From NCBI GenBank assembly GCA_002426195.1, contig DIOT01000002.1, forward strand, positions 1 to 39,463: DNA of 39,463 bases. Reading direction: 5' to 3'. Numbering within the stretch: the first letter of the stretch is position 1; every line of letters starts with the position of its first letter. The notes under the pieces are model-generated. The model had not been told where the DNA came from. It saw only the letters and a program-made list of their open reading frames with translations, and searched no databases. This document shows, piece after piece, positions 1 through 8,555 of this stretch. The DNA comes from Bacteroidales bacterium UBA5507. Its GTDB lineage: Bacteria > Bacteroidota > Bacteroidia > Bacteroidales > Lentimicrobiaceae. Made by a program: the position numbers and the translations under genes.

Positions 1-2
1 GA

Positions 3-36
3 TTGCAAAAGTACACCCTTTTGCAACATCTCCAAA
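3..36 (-). promoter_or_regulatory. Canonical Bacteroidota promoter firing leftward out of the window, with an inverted repeat over the -7 box
   Basis: On the minus strand there is a TTTG (36-33), 19 nt, then TACTTTTG (13-6), an exact match to the Bacteroidota -33/-7 consensus. The -7 box lies inside a perfect 9-bp inverted repeat, TTGCAAAAG (3-11) and CTTTTGCAA (18-26) with a 6-nt centre. The gene it serves must start left of base 1. Apart from this, bases 37-146 hold nothing I recognise. Confidence 0.6.
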
Positions 37-146
37 CGTTTTTCTAAAAAAATTTGAAGTTTTTATTGCCTATATCTTTAAAGTATTGAAAAACAGCATC
101 AAATAATACTATCCCTTCACTCAATAAAATCGAAACCATTCCCTGA

Positions 147-635
147 TCAATTGATTTCATTGAGCAGACTATTCAAATCTAATGCTCTGGTGTACATTTC
201 AAGGCTTCCATCTTTATTATGTGGCCATTGTTCTTTTGGTCTATCCCAATATAATTCGATTCCATTTCCATCAGGATCTTCGAGGTATATCGCTTCTGAA
301 ACTCCATGATCGCTGGCTCCATGAATTGGATATCTTTCTTTTCTTAGTCTGTCGAATATTATAGCCAGATCTTTTTTAGTGGGATAAGAAATAGCTACAT
401 GATAAAGTCCGGGTGCATTTCCCGGTGCTGGAGGCATTCCTTTACTATGCCATGTGTTAAGTCCAATATGATGGTGATAACCACCCCCTGACACAAACGC
501 TGCATCATTTCCATACATCATCACTACTTCAAAGCCGAGCAGACCATTATAAAAGTCAAGTGATCGTTTTAAATCTGATACTTTCAGGTGTACATGGCCA
601 ATACGGGTCTGTGCGGGTACTACATAATCTTCCAT
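147..635 (-). CDS. VOC (glyoxalase/dioxygenase superfamily) metalloprotein
   Basis: A 162-aa cytoplasmic protein of the vicinal-oxygen-chelate superfamily, a fold used by glyoxalase I, extradiol dioxygenases and bleomycin/fosfomycin resistance proteins. The first half has the metal-binding segment GHVHLKVSDL (about 13-22). Further along are LYHVAI with His79, and GNGIELYWDRP with Glu127. These match the usual two-His/one-Glu metal site. The segment GGYHHHIGLNTW (about 51-62) is typical of the CatE-like subgroup often labelled catechol-2,3-dioxygenase or just VOC protein. The substrate cannot be read from sequence. It is monocistronic, with a TATCTTTG -7 box 35 nt upstream. Family is secure; dioxygenase activity is only possible. 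Confidence 0.85.
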   Translation of the reverse strand: MEDYVVPAQTRIGHVHLKVSDLKRSLDFYNGLLGFEVVMMYGNDAAFVSGGGYHHHIGLNTWHSKGMPPAPGNAPGLYHVAISYPTKKDLAIIFDRLRKERYPIHGASDHGVSEAIYLEDPDGNGIELYWDRPKEQWPHNKDGSLEMYTRALDLNSLLNEIN

Positions 636-669
636 TGCAATCTTTTATCGTTTAGTGAGCCCTTATTAA

Positions 670-677
670 CAAAGATA
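670..677 (-). promoter_or_regulatory. -7 box (TATCTTTG) for the VOC gene
   Basis: TATCTTTG on the minus strand matches TAnnTTTG and lies 35 nt upstream of the ATG at 635. The expected -33 position has only TGTG (697-694), so the match is partial. The rest of 678-922 shows nothing I can name. Confidence 0.4.
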
Positions 678-922
678 ATTCTATTAAGTTCTGCACACAG
701 ATTTTTGTCTCCAGATAAGTAATTGATAACCAGCGTGCAAATCAGATACACAGCCATTTAAAGGTTGAGATTCTAAGGACGATTTAGCTATTCAAATGCT
801 TGCAGGAAAGAAACATTTCAAAAAATGCAGTATCAGGTACGAGGAATTGTTAATGATAATGCACAATTACCCTGTATGGATTGTTACATAAGTTAAACCT
901 GACCTTTTCTAAAACTAATTCT

Positions 923-1348
923 ATGAAAGCTCTAATTGTATGCACAGGAAACAGCAGTCGTAGCCAGATGGCCCATGGATTTCTTCAGTCTTTTGATTCA
1001 CGACTCAATGTATATTCGGCCGGAAATGAACCTGCCGGACAAATAGATGAGAATGCAGTCCGCGTCATGCAGGAAGTGGGGATAGATATAAGTGGACATA
1101 AGCCGACATCTGTAAATAAGTATCTTGATACTGAATGGGATTATGAAATTTCAGTTTGTGGCAAAGAAAATGGTGCATGCCCATATTTTCCGGGGAAGGC
1201 AAAGCATCATATGCACATCAGAATAGAAAGTCCCTCCAAATTTCAGGGTTCCCATGAAGAATTGCTCAATCGTTACAGAAGGATTCGTGATGAGATTAGA
1301 AATGAGATGTACTCACTTTACAGTGAACAAATTAAACCCAATTACTAA
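923..1348 (+). CDS. Arsenate reductase (thioredoxin-type ArsC / LMW-phosphatase fold) homologue
   Basis: A 141-aa protein with the low-molecular-weight phosphatase fold. The N-terminal P-loop is CTGNSSR (Cys7, Arg13), the CX5R catalytic loop. A second pair, Cys79 and Cys86 in CGKENGAC, matches the redox pair Cys82/Cys89 of pI258 ArsC, which relays disulfide formation to thioredoxin. The closing helix with HEELLNRYRRIRDEI is also ArsC-like. Two departures: the P-loop lacks the usual second cysteine (SSR rather than SCR), and the expected Asp-Pro general acid is replaced by ESP (about 102-104). I start at 923 because homologues begin just before the P-loop; an ATG 42 nt upstream would add 14 residues of no family character. 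No other ars genes are nearby, so the role in arsenate resistance is uncertain. It converges on the next gene with a 4-bp overlap at the stops. Confidence 0.75.
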   Translation: MKALIVCTGNSSRSQMAHGFLQSFDSRLNVYSAGNEPAGQIDENAVRVMQEVGIDISGHKPTSVNKYLDTEWDYEISVCGKENGACPYFPGKAKHHMHIRIESPSKFQGSHEELLNRYRRIRDEIRNEMYSLYSEQIKPNY

Positions 1349-1779
1349 AGATTAGCGCATTCATCAAGAGACATTTTTATAATCTCCTCAAGAACAGCAG
1401 TGTCAACGTCTTGTAATTTATTGATATACAAGCATCCCACACCAGTTTTGTGCTTACCCAATTTTTGAAGCAAGTGTTCGTATTTGCTTATTTGCATGGA
1501 TAGGTAAAGTGAAAAATTAGCCTTACGGGGAGCGAATCCCATTCTCATCCAGTCAACTTCCCTTCCTGTTTGTGGACTTTTGAATACCACATCTCCAAAA
1601 CCAATTATTGAGTTACTCCAAAGCCTGGGCTCTTCACCCGTTGCTCTTTTCATCATATCCAGTAATGTAAAAGCATCTTTTATTTTTTGCTCAGATGGCA
1701 AATTACCAAGATATTGTTCTACACTCTCCCCGGTCGGTTTAGTTTTAATCTCAACGTGTTTAGATTTTTTCTCTGCCAT
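1345..1779 (-). CDS. DUF1801 (YdhG-like) domain protein
   Basis: A 144-aa soluble protein. SVEQYLGNLPSEQKIKDAF at the start, then the aromatic core with SIIGFGDVVF and FAPRKANFSLYL, follow the DUF1801/YdhG pattern. This is a small alpha/beta fold of unknown biochemical role, sometimes placed near iron- or stress-related genes. There is no signal peptide or membrane segment. Its stop overlaps the stop of the arsenate reductase-like gene by 4 bp on the other strand, so it is transcribed alone. No specific function can be assigned. Confidence 0.75.
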   Translation of the reverse strand: MAEKKSKHVEIKTKPTGESVEQYLGNLPSEQKIKDAFTLLDMMKRATGEEPRLWSNSIIGFGDVVFKSPQTGREVDWMRMGFAPRKANFSLYLSMQISKYEHLLQKLGKHKTGVGCLYINKLQDVDTAVLEEIIKMSLDECANL

Positions 1780-1957
1780 ATTCTGAATTCTGCAATTACT
1801 TTATTAATAATCCAATACAAAACTAAAAAAACATTCTTTGTGTGGATGAAAAATTGCAACACAGTTACTTTTATTCCGGTAATTTGGCATTGACATTTTA
1901 AACTCCTCACTTAAACAAAACTTTTCTTATACTCGTTAGTCTTGTAAAACATTAGTT

Positions 1958-2962
1958 ATGAGGAATATAACAAGAGTTGCATTGCCAATAGCAATTGGAG
2001 CTATTGTGGCAGGACTAGTTTTAAGACGGATACAAAGGAATTTAAGAACACAAAGTCTGAGGGGAAAAACATTTGTTATTATTGGAGCCTCTAGTGGCTT
2101 TGGAAAGGGCATTGCTCTTAGACTCGGTGAGTATGGAGCTAATATCGTCCTTGCTGCTCGCAGAACTGAGTTGCTTGATGATATAGCTGTTAAGATTCAA
2201 CATTCCGGAGGAAGAGCTACTTCGTTTACTTTAGATATCTCCGATAAGGACGAACTTGAAAGGCTTGCTGAATTTGCGAAGAACTCATATGGCAACGTTG
2301 ATGCCTGGATCAATAATTCAGGAGTCTTTATGGTAGGCAAGTTTTGGGAAATACCTATTGATGAACAAGACCGACTGATTGATGTCAACCTTAAAGGAAT
2401 ATTGTATGCAACCCATACTGCAGTGAAATTATTTATTGACCAGGGGTATGGGACAATAATTAACATGGGATCCATAGATAGTGAAATTCCTACAGCATAC
2501 AATTCAGCATACTCGGCTACCAAAGCAGGAGTTAGAAGTATAGGGCAGTCTCTGAATCAGGAACTAAGACTGAACGGCCTTAACAAAATTAAAGTGGTAA
2601 CCATACACCCTTGGGCAGTTGATACACCATTGTGGCAACATGCTGCTAATTACAGTGGGGGAACTCCGAGAATGGCAGCAATGGATCCTCCGCGTAAGGT
2701 TGTGGATACTGTTATTAAATCATTATTCACACGTCCAAAGGAAGTACCTGTTGGATATAAAGCAAAGACTTTTTTCCATTTTCACCGGTTATTCCCGCAT
2801 ACTTCAGAGCGTATGACAGCAAATATTGTGCATAAGTACCAATTTCAGGATGCACCACCGGCTGATGACACTTCAGGCACATTGAATGAGCCGATGTATG
2901 CAGGTACTGGAATTGATGACGGGGTTCGTCAAAGGATTAGATGGGAGGACAATAATCAATAA
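1958..2962 (+). CDS. Membrane-anchored SDR-family oxidoreductase
   Basis: A 334-aa classical short-chain dehydrogenase. A hydrophobic stretch at residues 7-22 followed by RRIQR suggests an N-terminal membrane anchor. The Rossmann domain begins with GASSGFG (43-49), the cofactor-binding TGxxxGxG variant. NNSG (119-122) and the catalytic set Ser172, Tyr185 and Lys189 (YSATK) are all present, so the enzyme should be active with NAD(P)H. After about residue 215 it has a C-terminal extension typical of SDRs annotated as membrane or 'DltE-like' oxidoreductases. The substrate is unknown. It stands just ahead of yebC on the same strand; the -7-like box between them suggests yebC has its own promoter. 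Confidence 0.85.
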   Translation: MRNITRVALPIAIGAIVAGLVLRRIQRNLRTQSLRGKTFVIIGASSGFGKGIALRLGEYGANIVLAARRTELLDDIAVKIQHSGGRATSFTLDISDKDELERLAEFAKNSYGNVDAWINNSGVFMVGKFWEIPIDEQDRLIDVNLKGILYATHTAVKLFIDQGYGTIINMGSIDSEIPTAYNSAYSATKAGVRSIGQSLNQELRLNGLNKIKVVTIHPWAVDTPLWQHAANYSGGTPRMAAMDPPRKVVDTVIKSLFTRPKEVPVGYKAKTFFHFHRLFPHTSERMTANIVHKYQFQDAPPADDTSGTLNEPMYAGTGIDDGVRQRIRWEDNNQ

Positions 2963-2974
2963 TTGTTTTTTCTT

Positions 2975-2982
2975 TACTTTTG
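2975..2982 (+). promoter_or_regulatory. -7 box (TACTTTTG) ahead of yebC
   Basis: TACTTTTG fits TAnnTTTG and lies 25 nt before the ATG at 3008. No TTTG is seen 19-21 nt upstream, so this is a one-element match only. Confidence 0.35.
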
Positions 2983-3007
2983 TGCCCTCAACATAAAAAA
3001 CAAATCC

Positions 3008-3727
3008 ATGGGAAGGGCATTTGAATTTCGCAAAGCAAGGAAATTGAAAAGATGGGGTAACATGGCAAGAGTGTTTACCCGATTAGGTAAAGATATTGAA
3101 ATAGCTGTAAAAGCAGGTGGACCCGACCCGACAATGAATCCCAAGCTCAGGCTTCTGATACAGAATGCCAAAAGTGAGAACATGCCTAAGGAGAATGTTG
3201 AACGTGCCATTAAACGCGCTGTTTCAAAGGATTCATCCGACTATAAAGAAGTTGTTTATGAAGGTTATGGACCTCACGGTATTGCTGTTGTTGTAGAAAC
3301 TGCAACAGATAATCCAACCCGCACGGTCGGTAATATCAGAAGCTACTTCACACGCAATGGCGGTAGTTTGGGAACCATGGGAATGCTCGATTTTATGTTT
3401 GAGCGTAAATGCTCTTTCAAAGTGGAGTTTAAAGCAGGTTTAGAAATTGAAGAACTTGAACTCGAACTAATAGATTTTGGGTTAGAGGAGATTTTCGTTG
3501 AAGATGATGAACTTCATATTTATGCTGATTTCACTGCCTTTGGTCCAATACAGAAATATCTCGAAGAAAACCACTTTAACATTAAGACTTTTGCATTCGA
3601 AAGAATACCCAATGATTTAAAGACTCTGACAGCAGAGGAACAGGCAGATGTTGATAAGATGCTTGAACGAATGGAAGACGACGACGATGTGACCAACGTG
3701 TTTCACAATATGAGGTCTGCTGAATAA
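3008..3727 (+). CDS. yebC: YebC/PmpR-family protein
   Basis: A 239-aa protein of the YebC/PmpR family. These are cytoplasmic proteins long annotated as transcriptional regulators and, for some members, linked to translation through polyproline stretches. Diagnostic segments are MGRAFEFRKARKLKRWG at the N terminus, PDPTMNPKLR, NMPKENVERAIKRA, and YEGYGPHGIAVVVE (domain 2), followed by the NVRSYFTRNGGSLG-type loop (here NIRSYFTRNGG). I use the ATG at 3008: family members start here, whereas the longer reading from TTG at 2963 adds 15 residues of promoter-like sequence. It is intact and of normal length. Its stop is 5 bp from the stop of the convergent GH13 gene, with no hairpin between them. 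Confidence 0.95.
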   Translation: MGRAFEFRKARKLKRWGNMARVFTRLGKDIEIAVKAGGPDPTMNPKLRLLIQNAKSENMPKENVERAIKRAVSKDSSDYKEVVYEGYGPHGIAVVVETATDNPTRTVGNIRSYFTRNGGSLGTMGMLDFMFERKCSFKVEFKAGLEIEELELELIDFGLEEIFVEDDELHIYADFTAFGPIQKYLEENHFNIKTFAFERIPNDLKTLTAEEQADVDKMLERMEDDDDVTNVFHNMRSAE

Positions 3728-3732
3728 AGAAT

Positions 3733-6561
3733 CTACATCTTTATTACTTTTTGAATTTCAGTTCCTTGCGAACCGGTAACCTTTAAAAGATACATACCTT
3801 TTTCCAAACCGGATAAATCCATGGTTACATGTTGCTCTCCGGTGCTGCTGCTAAAGCTCTTTTTATAACCTGTGATTTCTTTGCCTGTATTTGTTAATAA
3901 GGTTACTACAATGTTATCATCTTTTATGAGGTTAAGTTCTATAAAGAGTTGGTCAGTAACGGGATTAGGATAGACCATTCTGATTATGCCCCATTCAGAT
4001 GCTTTAATTTCAGATTGTGGCAAATTGCCAAGCCCAACATCAGGTGTTGCCAATTTCTTATTAGTGTAAAACTTGTAATCACCTGCACCTAAAAGAACTT
4101 CCTGAGTTAATGATTCCACATTTAAGGAATCACCGGTAAAATACTCGTACCATATGCCTGTAGAAGGAAAATCGGGTGTTACTTCCTGATTGTAAATATC
4201 AAAGTTTGCCACAACTACAACCAGCATATCGCTTCCCCGCAGAATTACCTTCTTTATTAATCCTGCGCTGCTTGAAATAGTAAAATCAGAGGTTCTGAAT
4301 ACTTCATGTTCCTGTCTCAGTTTAATCAGTGAAGCAGTTACATCATATAAATGCCTGCGCATCCAATGGTTCTGATAATCCCATCTTATAGGTTTCTCTC
4401 CTGTGCGGCCATTAAAGTCAATTGAATAGTCATACCCCAATTCTCCAAATTGCCATAACATTTTCGGCCCTGGTATTGAATAAAAAACCGCTGATGCACC
4501 GGCAATTCTCTTTATTGCTTCATCTAAGCCTTTAATGTTATACCATTTATTCTTTGTGTTTCCCCATTCCTTAATTGAGAACATTAGCCTTTCTTCATCG
4601 TGGCTTTCCATATATCCAATCAAATGAGGACTGTTCCACCCCCGATTCTTGTATGAAATCCCTGCAATGTCACTGTCTTCTGACCAACCCATCACAAGTT
4701 GCCTGAAATTATGGTTATGATTGCCCCATAGCATAAATCCATAATTGGCTAGTTCTTTCTCTTCTCTGTTTTCGGCGAAATGCTCCAGAATCATGTAGAA
4801 GTCTTCGTCTGAATCCCATACAATGTTTCCAATGTTTTTCCATATGGCGACCCGGCTGGCATCATACATTCCCCATTCATCAGTATGGCCAAGAGTGTTG
4901 TTTTGAGTAAAACCTTTTGATAAATCGAATCTGTAACCGTCAACATTGTATTCCTGCATCCAGTATTTTACTACTCTTGAAACCAAATTTTTTGTTGCCT
5001 GACTTTCATGGTTAATATCATACCCTACATTGTAATCGTGTTTTGCAACAGGATTTAACCACGGATTATTTGAAGCCGGCCTGTTGTTGGTAGCATCCCA
5101 GTACAATCTGGCAAAAGGCGATGTGCCAAACACATGATTCAATACTATATCAAGGATTACCACAATTCCATTGTTGTGACACTCATCAATAAATTGCTTA
5201 AGATCGTTTTTAGTACCGTAATATTTATCAGGTGCAAAATGAAATGCAGTATTATAGCCCCAGCTTGAATTGCCTTCAAACTCATTTACCGGCATAAGCT
5301 CAATTGCATTAACTCCAAGACTTTTTAAATAGCTTAGAGTGTCAATTAATGTCTGATAATCATGTCTGGCAATAAAATCACGAACCAGCAACTCATATAT
5401 TACAAGATCTTCTTTTGCAGGACGTTCAATTGGAGGTGCTGTCCATTCGAACGGAGTTTGTGCAGTCTGCAGAACTGATGCCGGTTGATTTGTTTTATCC
5501 GATGGATAATCAATGAGGTCAGGATAGGTTATATTACTGATATACTTATCATTCCATGGGTCAAGAATCTTATCAGCATAAGGATCGGCTATCCTTATCT
5601 GTTCATCAACCAGATATTGAAAAACATATTCGCGTCCCGGTTCCAGTCCTCCAATTTGTTTCCACCATCTGGAAGCATCAGGCGAACGGTTCATAAAACC
5701 GTCATCAGAAAACTCCCAATTGTTAAAGTCTCCGATAATATATACTGACTGTTTTTGAGGAGCGTATAACGACAAAATGACAGTACTGTCATTCACGTAG
5801 TTTATTCCATCCGTAACACCAGATGGAACAGATGCTGTCTGCACCGGTCTTTTTACAAAGAAATAAGCTGAATCCGACGCTGAATAACCTTCATTAAATG
5901 CTTGCACTTTAAGATATTGGGTACCTGCGGCCGGTGCATAAAGAGTGTAAGATATTTCATTGTCAGTAACTGAAGCTACTCTGTCATTATTAAGATAAAT
6001 AAACATTGAATCGGCACTATTTGCAACTGCATCTATTGGTACAACTTCCCCGGGTTCAATCAGATTATCATAATTAAAAGGATTCCTGAATACTACAAAT
6101 AAGCCATCACCATATACCGGAGCGAAGATATCACTGTTGGTTTCAGTCTTTCCTTCTTTATAACTTCCGCCAACAGCTGTGGCACTCCTGAAAACAAATG
6201 CAAGCTGCAAGATTTCCTCAGTTGCAGGAACATCGTAATACTGCCTTATCGTTTGTGCTCCTGTAGTGAACCTGTATAAGTCTGCACCTATCCTCTCAAG
6301 CTTCGTCTCCGGAGTATTCTCACCCCATTCCGTTTTAACATACTTCCAGTCAGAAGCGTCGTTACTGAGATTGGTAATTACTCCGGTGTGAGCATAAACA
6401 TCACCTGTGTAACCGGCCAGACCTTTGTTTCCCAAAGCGGCATTAAAAATAACTTCGACAGACTGATCGTCTGAAGGGAAATAAGGATCAGTTTCAATAA
6501 GTTGTGAAAATGCGTGCTGAAGATTCCACAGTAAGAGCAGACTCAGTAAATAAACTTTCAT
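3733..6561 (-). CDS. Secreted GH13 alpha-amylase-family protein with T9SS sorting domain
   Basis: A 942-aa exported glycoside hydrolase predicted to cleave alpha-glucans. Layout: signal peptide (1-19), an uncharacterised N-terminal beta region (about 20-240), a CBM48/E-set-like domain (about 250-345, with IIGDFNNWEF), the GH13 barrel (about 385-740), a C-terminal beta domain, and a type IX secretion sorting domain (about 862-942, VYPNPVTDQL to KVIKM). The GH13 catalytic set is intact: DIVLNH (Asp471, Asn475, His476), nucleophile Asp546 in GYRFD, acid/base Glu593, and His654-Asp655 in SHDEER. The sorting domain implies export across the outer membrane and surface attachment or release. It sits 6 bp downstream of a histidine kinase gene on the same strand, so the two are probably cotranscribed. 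Pullulanase or maltogenic specificity is not decided by these motifs. Confidence 0.92.
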   Translation of the reverse strand: MKVYLLSLLLLWNLQHAFSQLIETDPYFPSDDQSVEVIFNAALGNKGLAGYTGDVYAHTGVITNLSNDASDWKYVKTEWGENTPETKLERIGADLYRFTTGAQTIRQYYDVPATEEILQLAFVFRSATAVGGSYKEGKTETNSDIFAPVYGDGLFVVFRNPFNYDNLIEPGEVVPIDAVANSADSMFIYLNNDRVASVTDNEISYTLYAPAAGTQYLKVQAFNEGYSASDSAYFFVKRPVQTASVPSGVTDGINYVNDSTVILSLYAPQKQSVYIIGDFNNWEFSDDGFMNRSPDASRWWKQIGGLEPGREYVFQYLVDEQIRIADPYADKILDPWNDKYISNITYPDLIDYPSDKTNQPASVLQTAQTPFEWTAPPIERPAKEDLVIYELLVRDFIARHDYQTLIDTLSYLKSLGVNAIELMPVNEFEGNSSWGYNTAFHFAPDKYYGTKNDLKQFIDECHNNGIVVILDIVLNHVFGTSPFARLYWDATNNRPASNNPWLNPVAKHDYNVGYDINHESQATKNLVSRVVKYWMQEYNVDGYRFDLSKGFTQNNTLGHTDEWGMYDASRVAIWKNIGNIVWDSDEDFYMILEHFAENREEKELANYGFMLWGNHNHNFRQLVMGWSEDSDIAGISYKNRGWNSPHLIGYMESHDEERLMFSIKEWGNTKNKWYNIKGLDEAIKRIAGASAVFYSIPGPKMLWQFGELGYDYSIDFNGRTGEKPIRWDYQNHWMRRHLYDVTASLIKLRQEHEVFRTSDFTISSSAGLIKKVILRGSDMLVVVVANFDIYNQEVTPDFPSTGIWYEYFTGDSLNVESLTQEVLLGAGDYKFYTNKKLATPDVGLGNLPQSEIKASEWGIIRMVYPNPVTDQLFIELNLIKDDNIVVTLLTNTGKEITGYKKSFSSSTGEQHVTMDLSGLEKGMYLLKVTGSQGTEIQKVIKM

Positions 6562-6567
6562 AAAAAA

Positions 6568-8349
6568 TCAGGCAATTGCTAAATTGGGTTCCTTCTTTAG
6601 TTTAATTGTAAAAGTGCTGCCTACACCTACCTGACTTGAAACGATAATAGAGCCACCACTGCGTTCTACCATTTCCTTGCATAAAAGTAACCCCAATCCG
6701 GAGCCGCTTTCACCTTCTGTTCCTGTGCGGGTGTATTTAATTCTTGGATTAAACAGGTTTGACATATCGGCTTCAGGTATTCCAATTCCGGTGTCAGTGA
6801 CTCCAATCTCCAAAAATTCACCACTTTCATTAATATTAACGGTTATTTCGCTGTTTTTATTGGAGAACTTGATGGCATTGACAATTAAATTTCTCAAAGT
6901 AATATTCAGCACATTCTGGTCAGCAACAGCATTAAGGTCTTTCTTCCCGTCAATTGTAAGCTTAATATTTTTGTTCTTTAAAGAGGCTGACAACTCTTCT
7001 GCAATTTTCTCAACTGATTGTATAATCAGGAAACTCTGGAGTTCTGACTTGTTTGATTTCTGACTCCTTGCCCAACTCAGCAGTTCTTCAAGAATACCGT
7101 AACCTTGTCGGGATGCTTTCATTAAATCACTTAGAAAAACCTTAAGATTATCTTCAGTAAAAGTTTCATACTCTTCAGTTATAAGCTCAGAAAGACTTAA
7201 AATCTGATGGAAAGATGTGCGAAGGTCATGCGCAATGATAGATATAATTCTATCCTTTTGAGTCATGGCTTCAGTCATCTTATCGTGTGAAATCCGCAGT
7301 TCATTCAAAAAACTTCTGCTCTGACCTTCAAGTATTTTCCTTTTTGTGATATCATGCATAAGAACAAGCAAACCGCTGAACTTATTGAAGTCGTCACTAA
7401 TCTGGCTTATACTTATTTCTATCCATTTCTCAGGATCATCACATATTTTCACCTCCGGAGTTACATTGTCTTTAGTATTTTGAATTGCTTCACTTAACCA
7501 TTCTACTTCTTTAACAGTCTGGAAAGTAAATCCGGTGTCCTCAATTTCAAGAAATTTAGCAGCCGATGGATTAAAATATATAATCCGGTTACTCTCATCC
7601 AATACAAGCAAGCCATCTCTTATAGTTTCGGTAATCTGACTACTCATTATAGGTATTGCCTGAAACATTCCATATTTGAAGATGCCAATCATAAAAAATA
7701 CGCCGACAATTGAAGTACTTATAGCCGACAAATCAAGGCCGGGGTATGGATTAAGGTCTGAAACATACAAAATAGTCAGAACAAGAGGTGCCGTGCATCC
7801 CATAGCCAGAATTCTGATTTGCTTTTTAATGATTGTGGAAGCACTTTTCTGCATCTTCATCAACCTTATGATTGAAGCAAGGATAAATCCTAAACTATAT
7901 AAAAGAAGAATATACCATAAATCGCCATGCTTATAGATAAGGTCAATGTTTCCGGTCGCACTCCATTCAAATCCTTTCCATATCAATTGATGGCTGTCAT
8001 TCGTGAATGCAAGTATGCTGAATGTGGGTGGAATAATGTAAAAAAGTTTGGTAATAGTCAGAATCCGTTTTGAGGAATTTGACAACTCTAAAACGAAATG
8101 CCATAACAGTATCGGTGTAAACGGAACCATCAGGTATTCGATTTTCGACCAGAGTATCTTGTCATTAATATCGGGCACCGATGCCTCCATCATTGCAAAG
8201 AACGCATATAAAGCAGCACAGAGCATTAACCATGTAAAGTATTTCTGACCCTTTAAATAGCCTTTTGTGAGACTATAAAGAGATATGCCCGATGAGATTA
8301 GAAAGCTAAAGAAAAGAATTAATGTTACCGTTGAAATTTGTAGTTCCAT
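6568..8349 (-). CDS. Membrane histidine kinase: 7TM sensor, PAS, HisKA, HATPase
   Basis: A 593-aa sensor kinase. Residues about 5-230 hold roughly seven membrane helices of the 7TM-histidine-kinase sensor type. A PAS domain follows (about 240-335, with DGLLVLDESNRIIYFNPSA and the PAC-like MHDITKRK). Then come the dimerisation/phosphoacceptor domain with His374 (IIAHDLRTSF) and the ATPase domain with the N box (Asn487, Asn491), the G1 box DTGIG (519-523) and the G2 box GSGLGL (549-554). All catalytic boxes are present. There is no receiver domain and no adjacent response regulator, so its partner is elsewhere. It is the first gene of an operon with the GH13 enzyme. A role in sensing carbohydrate or envelope state is inference from that context only. 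Confidence 0.92.
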   Translation of the reverse strand: MELQISTVTLILFFSFLISSGISLYSLTKGYLKGQKYFTWLMLCAALYAFFAMMEASVPDINDKILWSKIEYLMVPFTPILLWHFVLELSNSSKRILTITKLFYIIPPTFSILAFTNDSHQLIWKGFEWSATGNIDLIYKHGDLWYILLLYSLGFILASIIRLMKMQKSASTIIKKQIRILAMGCTAPLVLTILYVSDLNPYPGLDLSAISTSIVGVFFMIGIFKYGMFQAIPIMSSQITETIRDGLLVLDESNRIIYFNPSAAKFLEIEDTGFTFQTVKEVEWLSEAIQNTKDNVTPEVKICDDPEKWIEISISQISDDFNKFSGLLVLMHDITKRKILEGQSRSFLNELRISHDKMTEAMTQKDRIISIIAHDLRTSFHQILSLSELITEEYETFTEDNLKVFLSDLMKASRQGYGILEELLSWARSQKSNKSELQSFLIIQSVEKIAEELSASLKNKNIKLTIDGKKDLNAVADQNVLNITLRNLIVNAIKFSNKNSEITVNINESGEFLEIGVTDTGIGIPEADMSNLFNPRIKYTRTGTEGESGSGLGLLLCKEMVERSGGSIIVSSQVGVGSTFTIKLKKEPNLAIA

Positions 8350-8368
8350 TATGCTCAGAATCTAACTT

Positions 8369-8402
8369 CAAAGATAGTTATAAGTCACGAATAGTTTACA
8401 AA
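8369..8402 (-). promoter_or_regulatory. Promoter for the kinase-GH13 operon
   Basis: On the minus strand TATCTTTG (8376-8369) ends 19 nt before the kinase ATG. A TTTG at 8402-8399 lies 22 nt upstream of it, slightly longer than the usual 19-21 nt spacing. The leader would be short, about 15 nt. Confidence 0.45.
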
Positions 8403-8483
8403 ATTTTGCGAAAATCGAAAGTAAAAATTGAGCACCATACGTTAATATCCATGCCGAACCAACATAATATTGTGGGTTAAATA

Positions 8484-8513
8484 TTGGAATATCATAAAAA
8501 CCCTTTATTTTTG
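8484..8513 (+). promoter_or_regulatory. Promoter for the universal stress protein gene
   Basis: TTG (8484-8486), 19 nt, then TATTTTTG (8506-8513) fits the Bacteroidota -33/-7 promoter with ideal spacing. The start codon is 42 nt downstream. It is divergent from the kinase promoter about 100 bp away, so the 206-bp intergenic region serves both. Confidence 0.6.
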
Positions 8514-8555
8514 TATAGTCACTAATGTAAGTCCCATAATTAAATAAGCAATCCA

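Noticed and set aside
881..922. Longer start for the arsenate reductase-like gene
   Set aside because: The extra 14 residues have no counterpart in the family, whose members begin a few residues before the CX5R loop.
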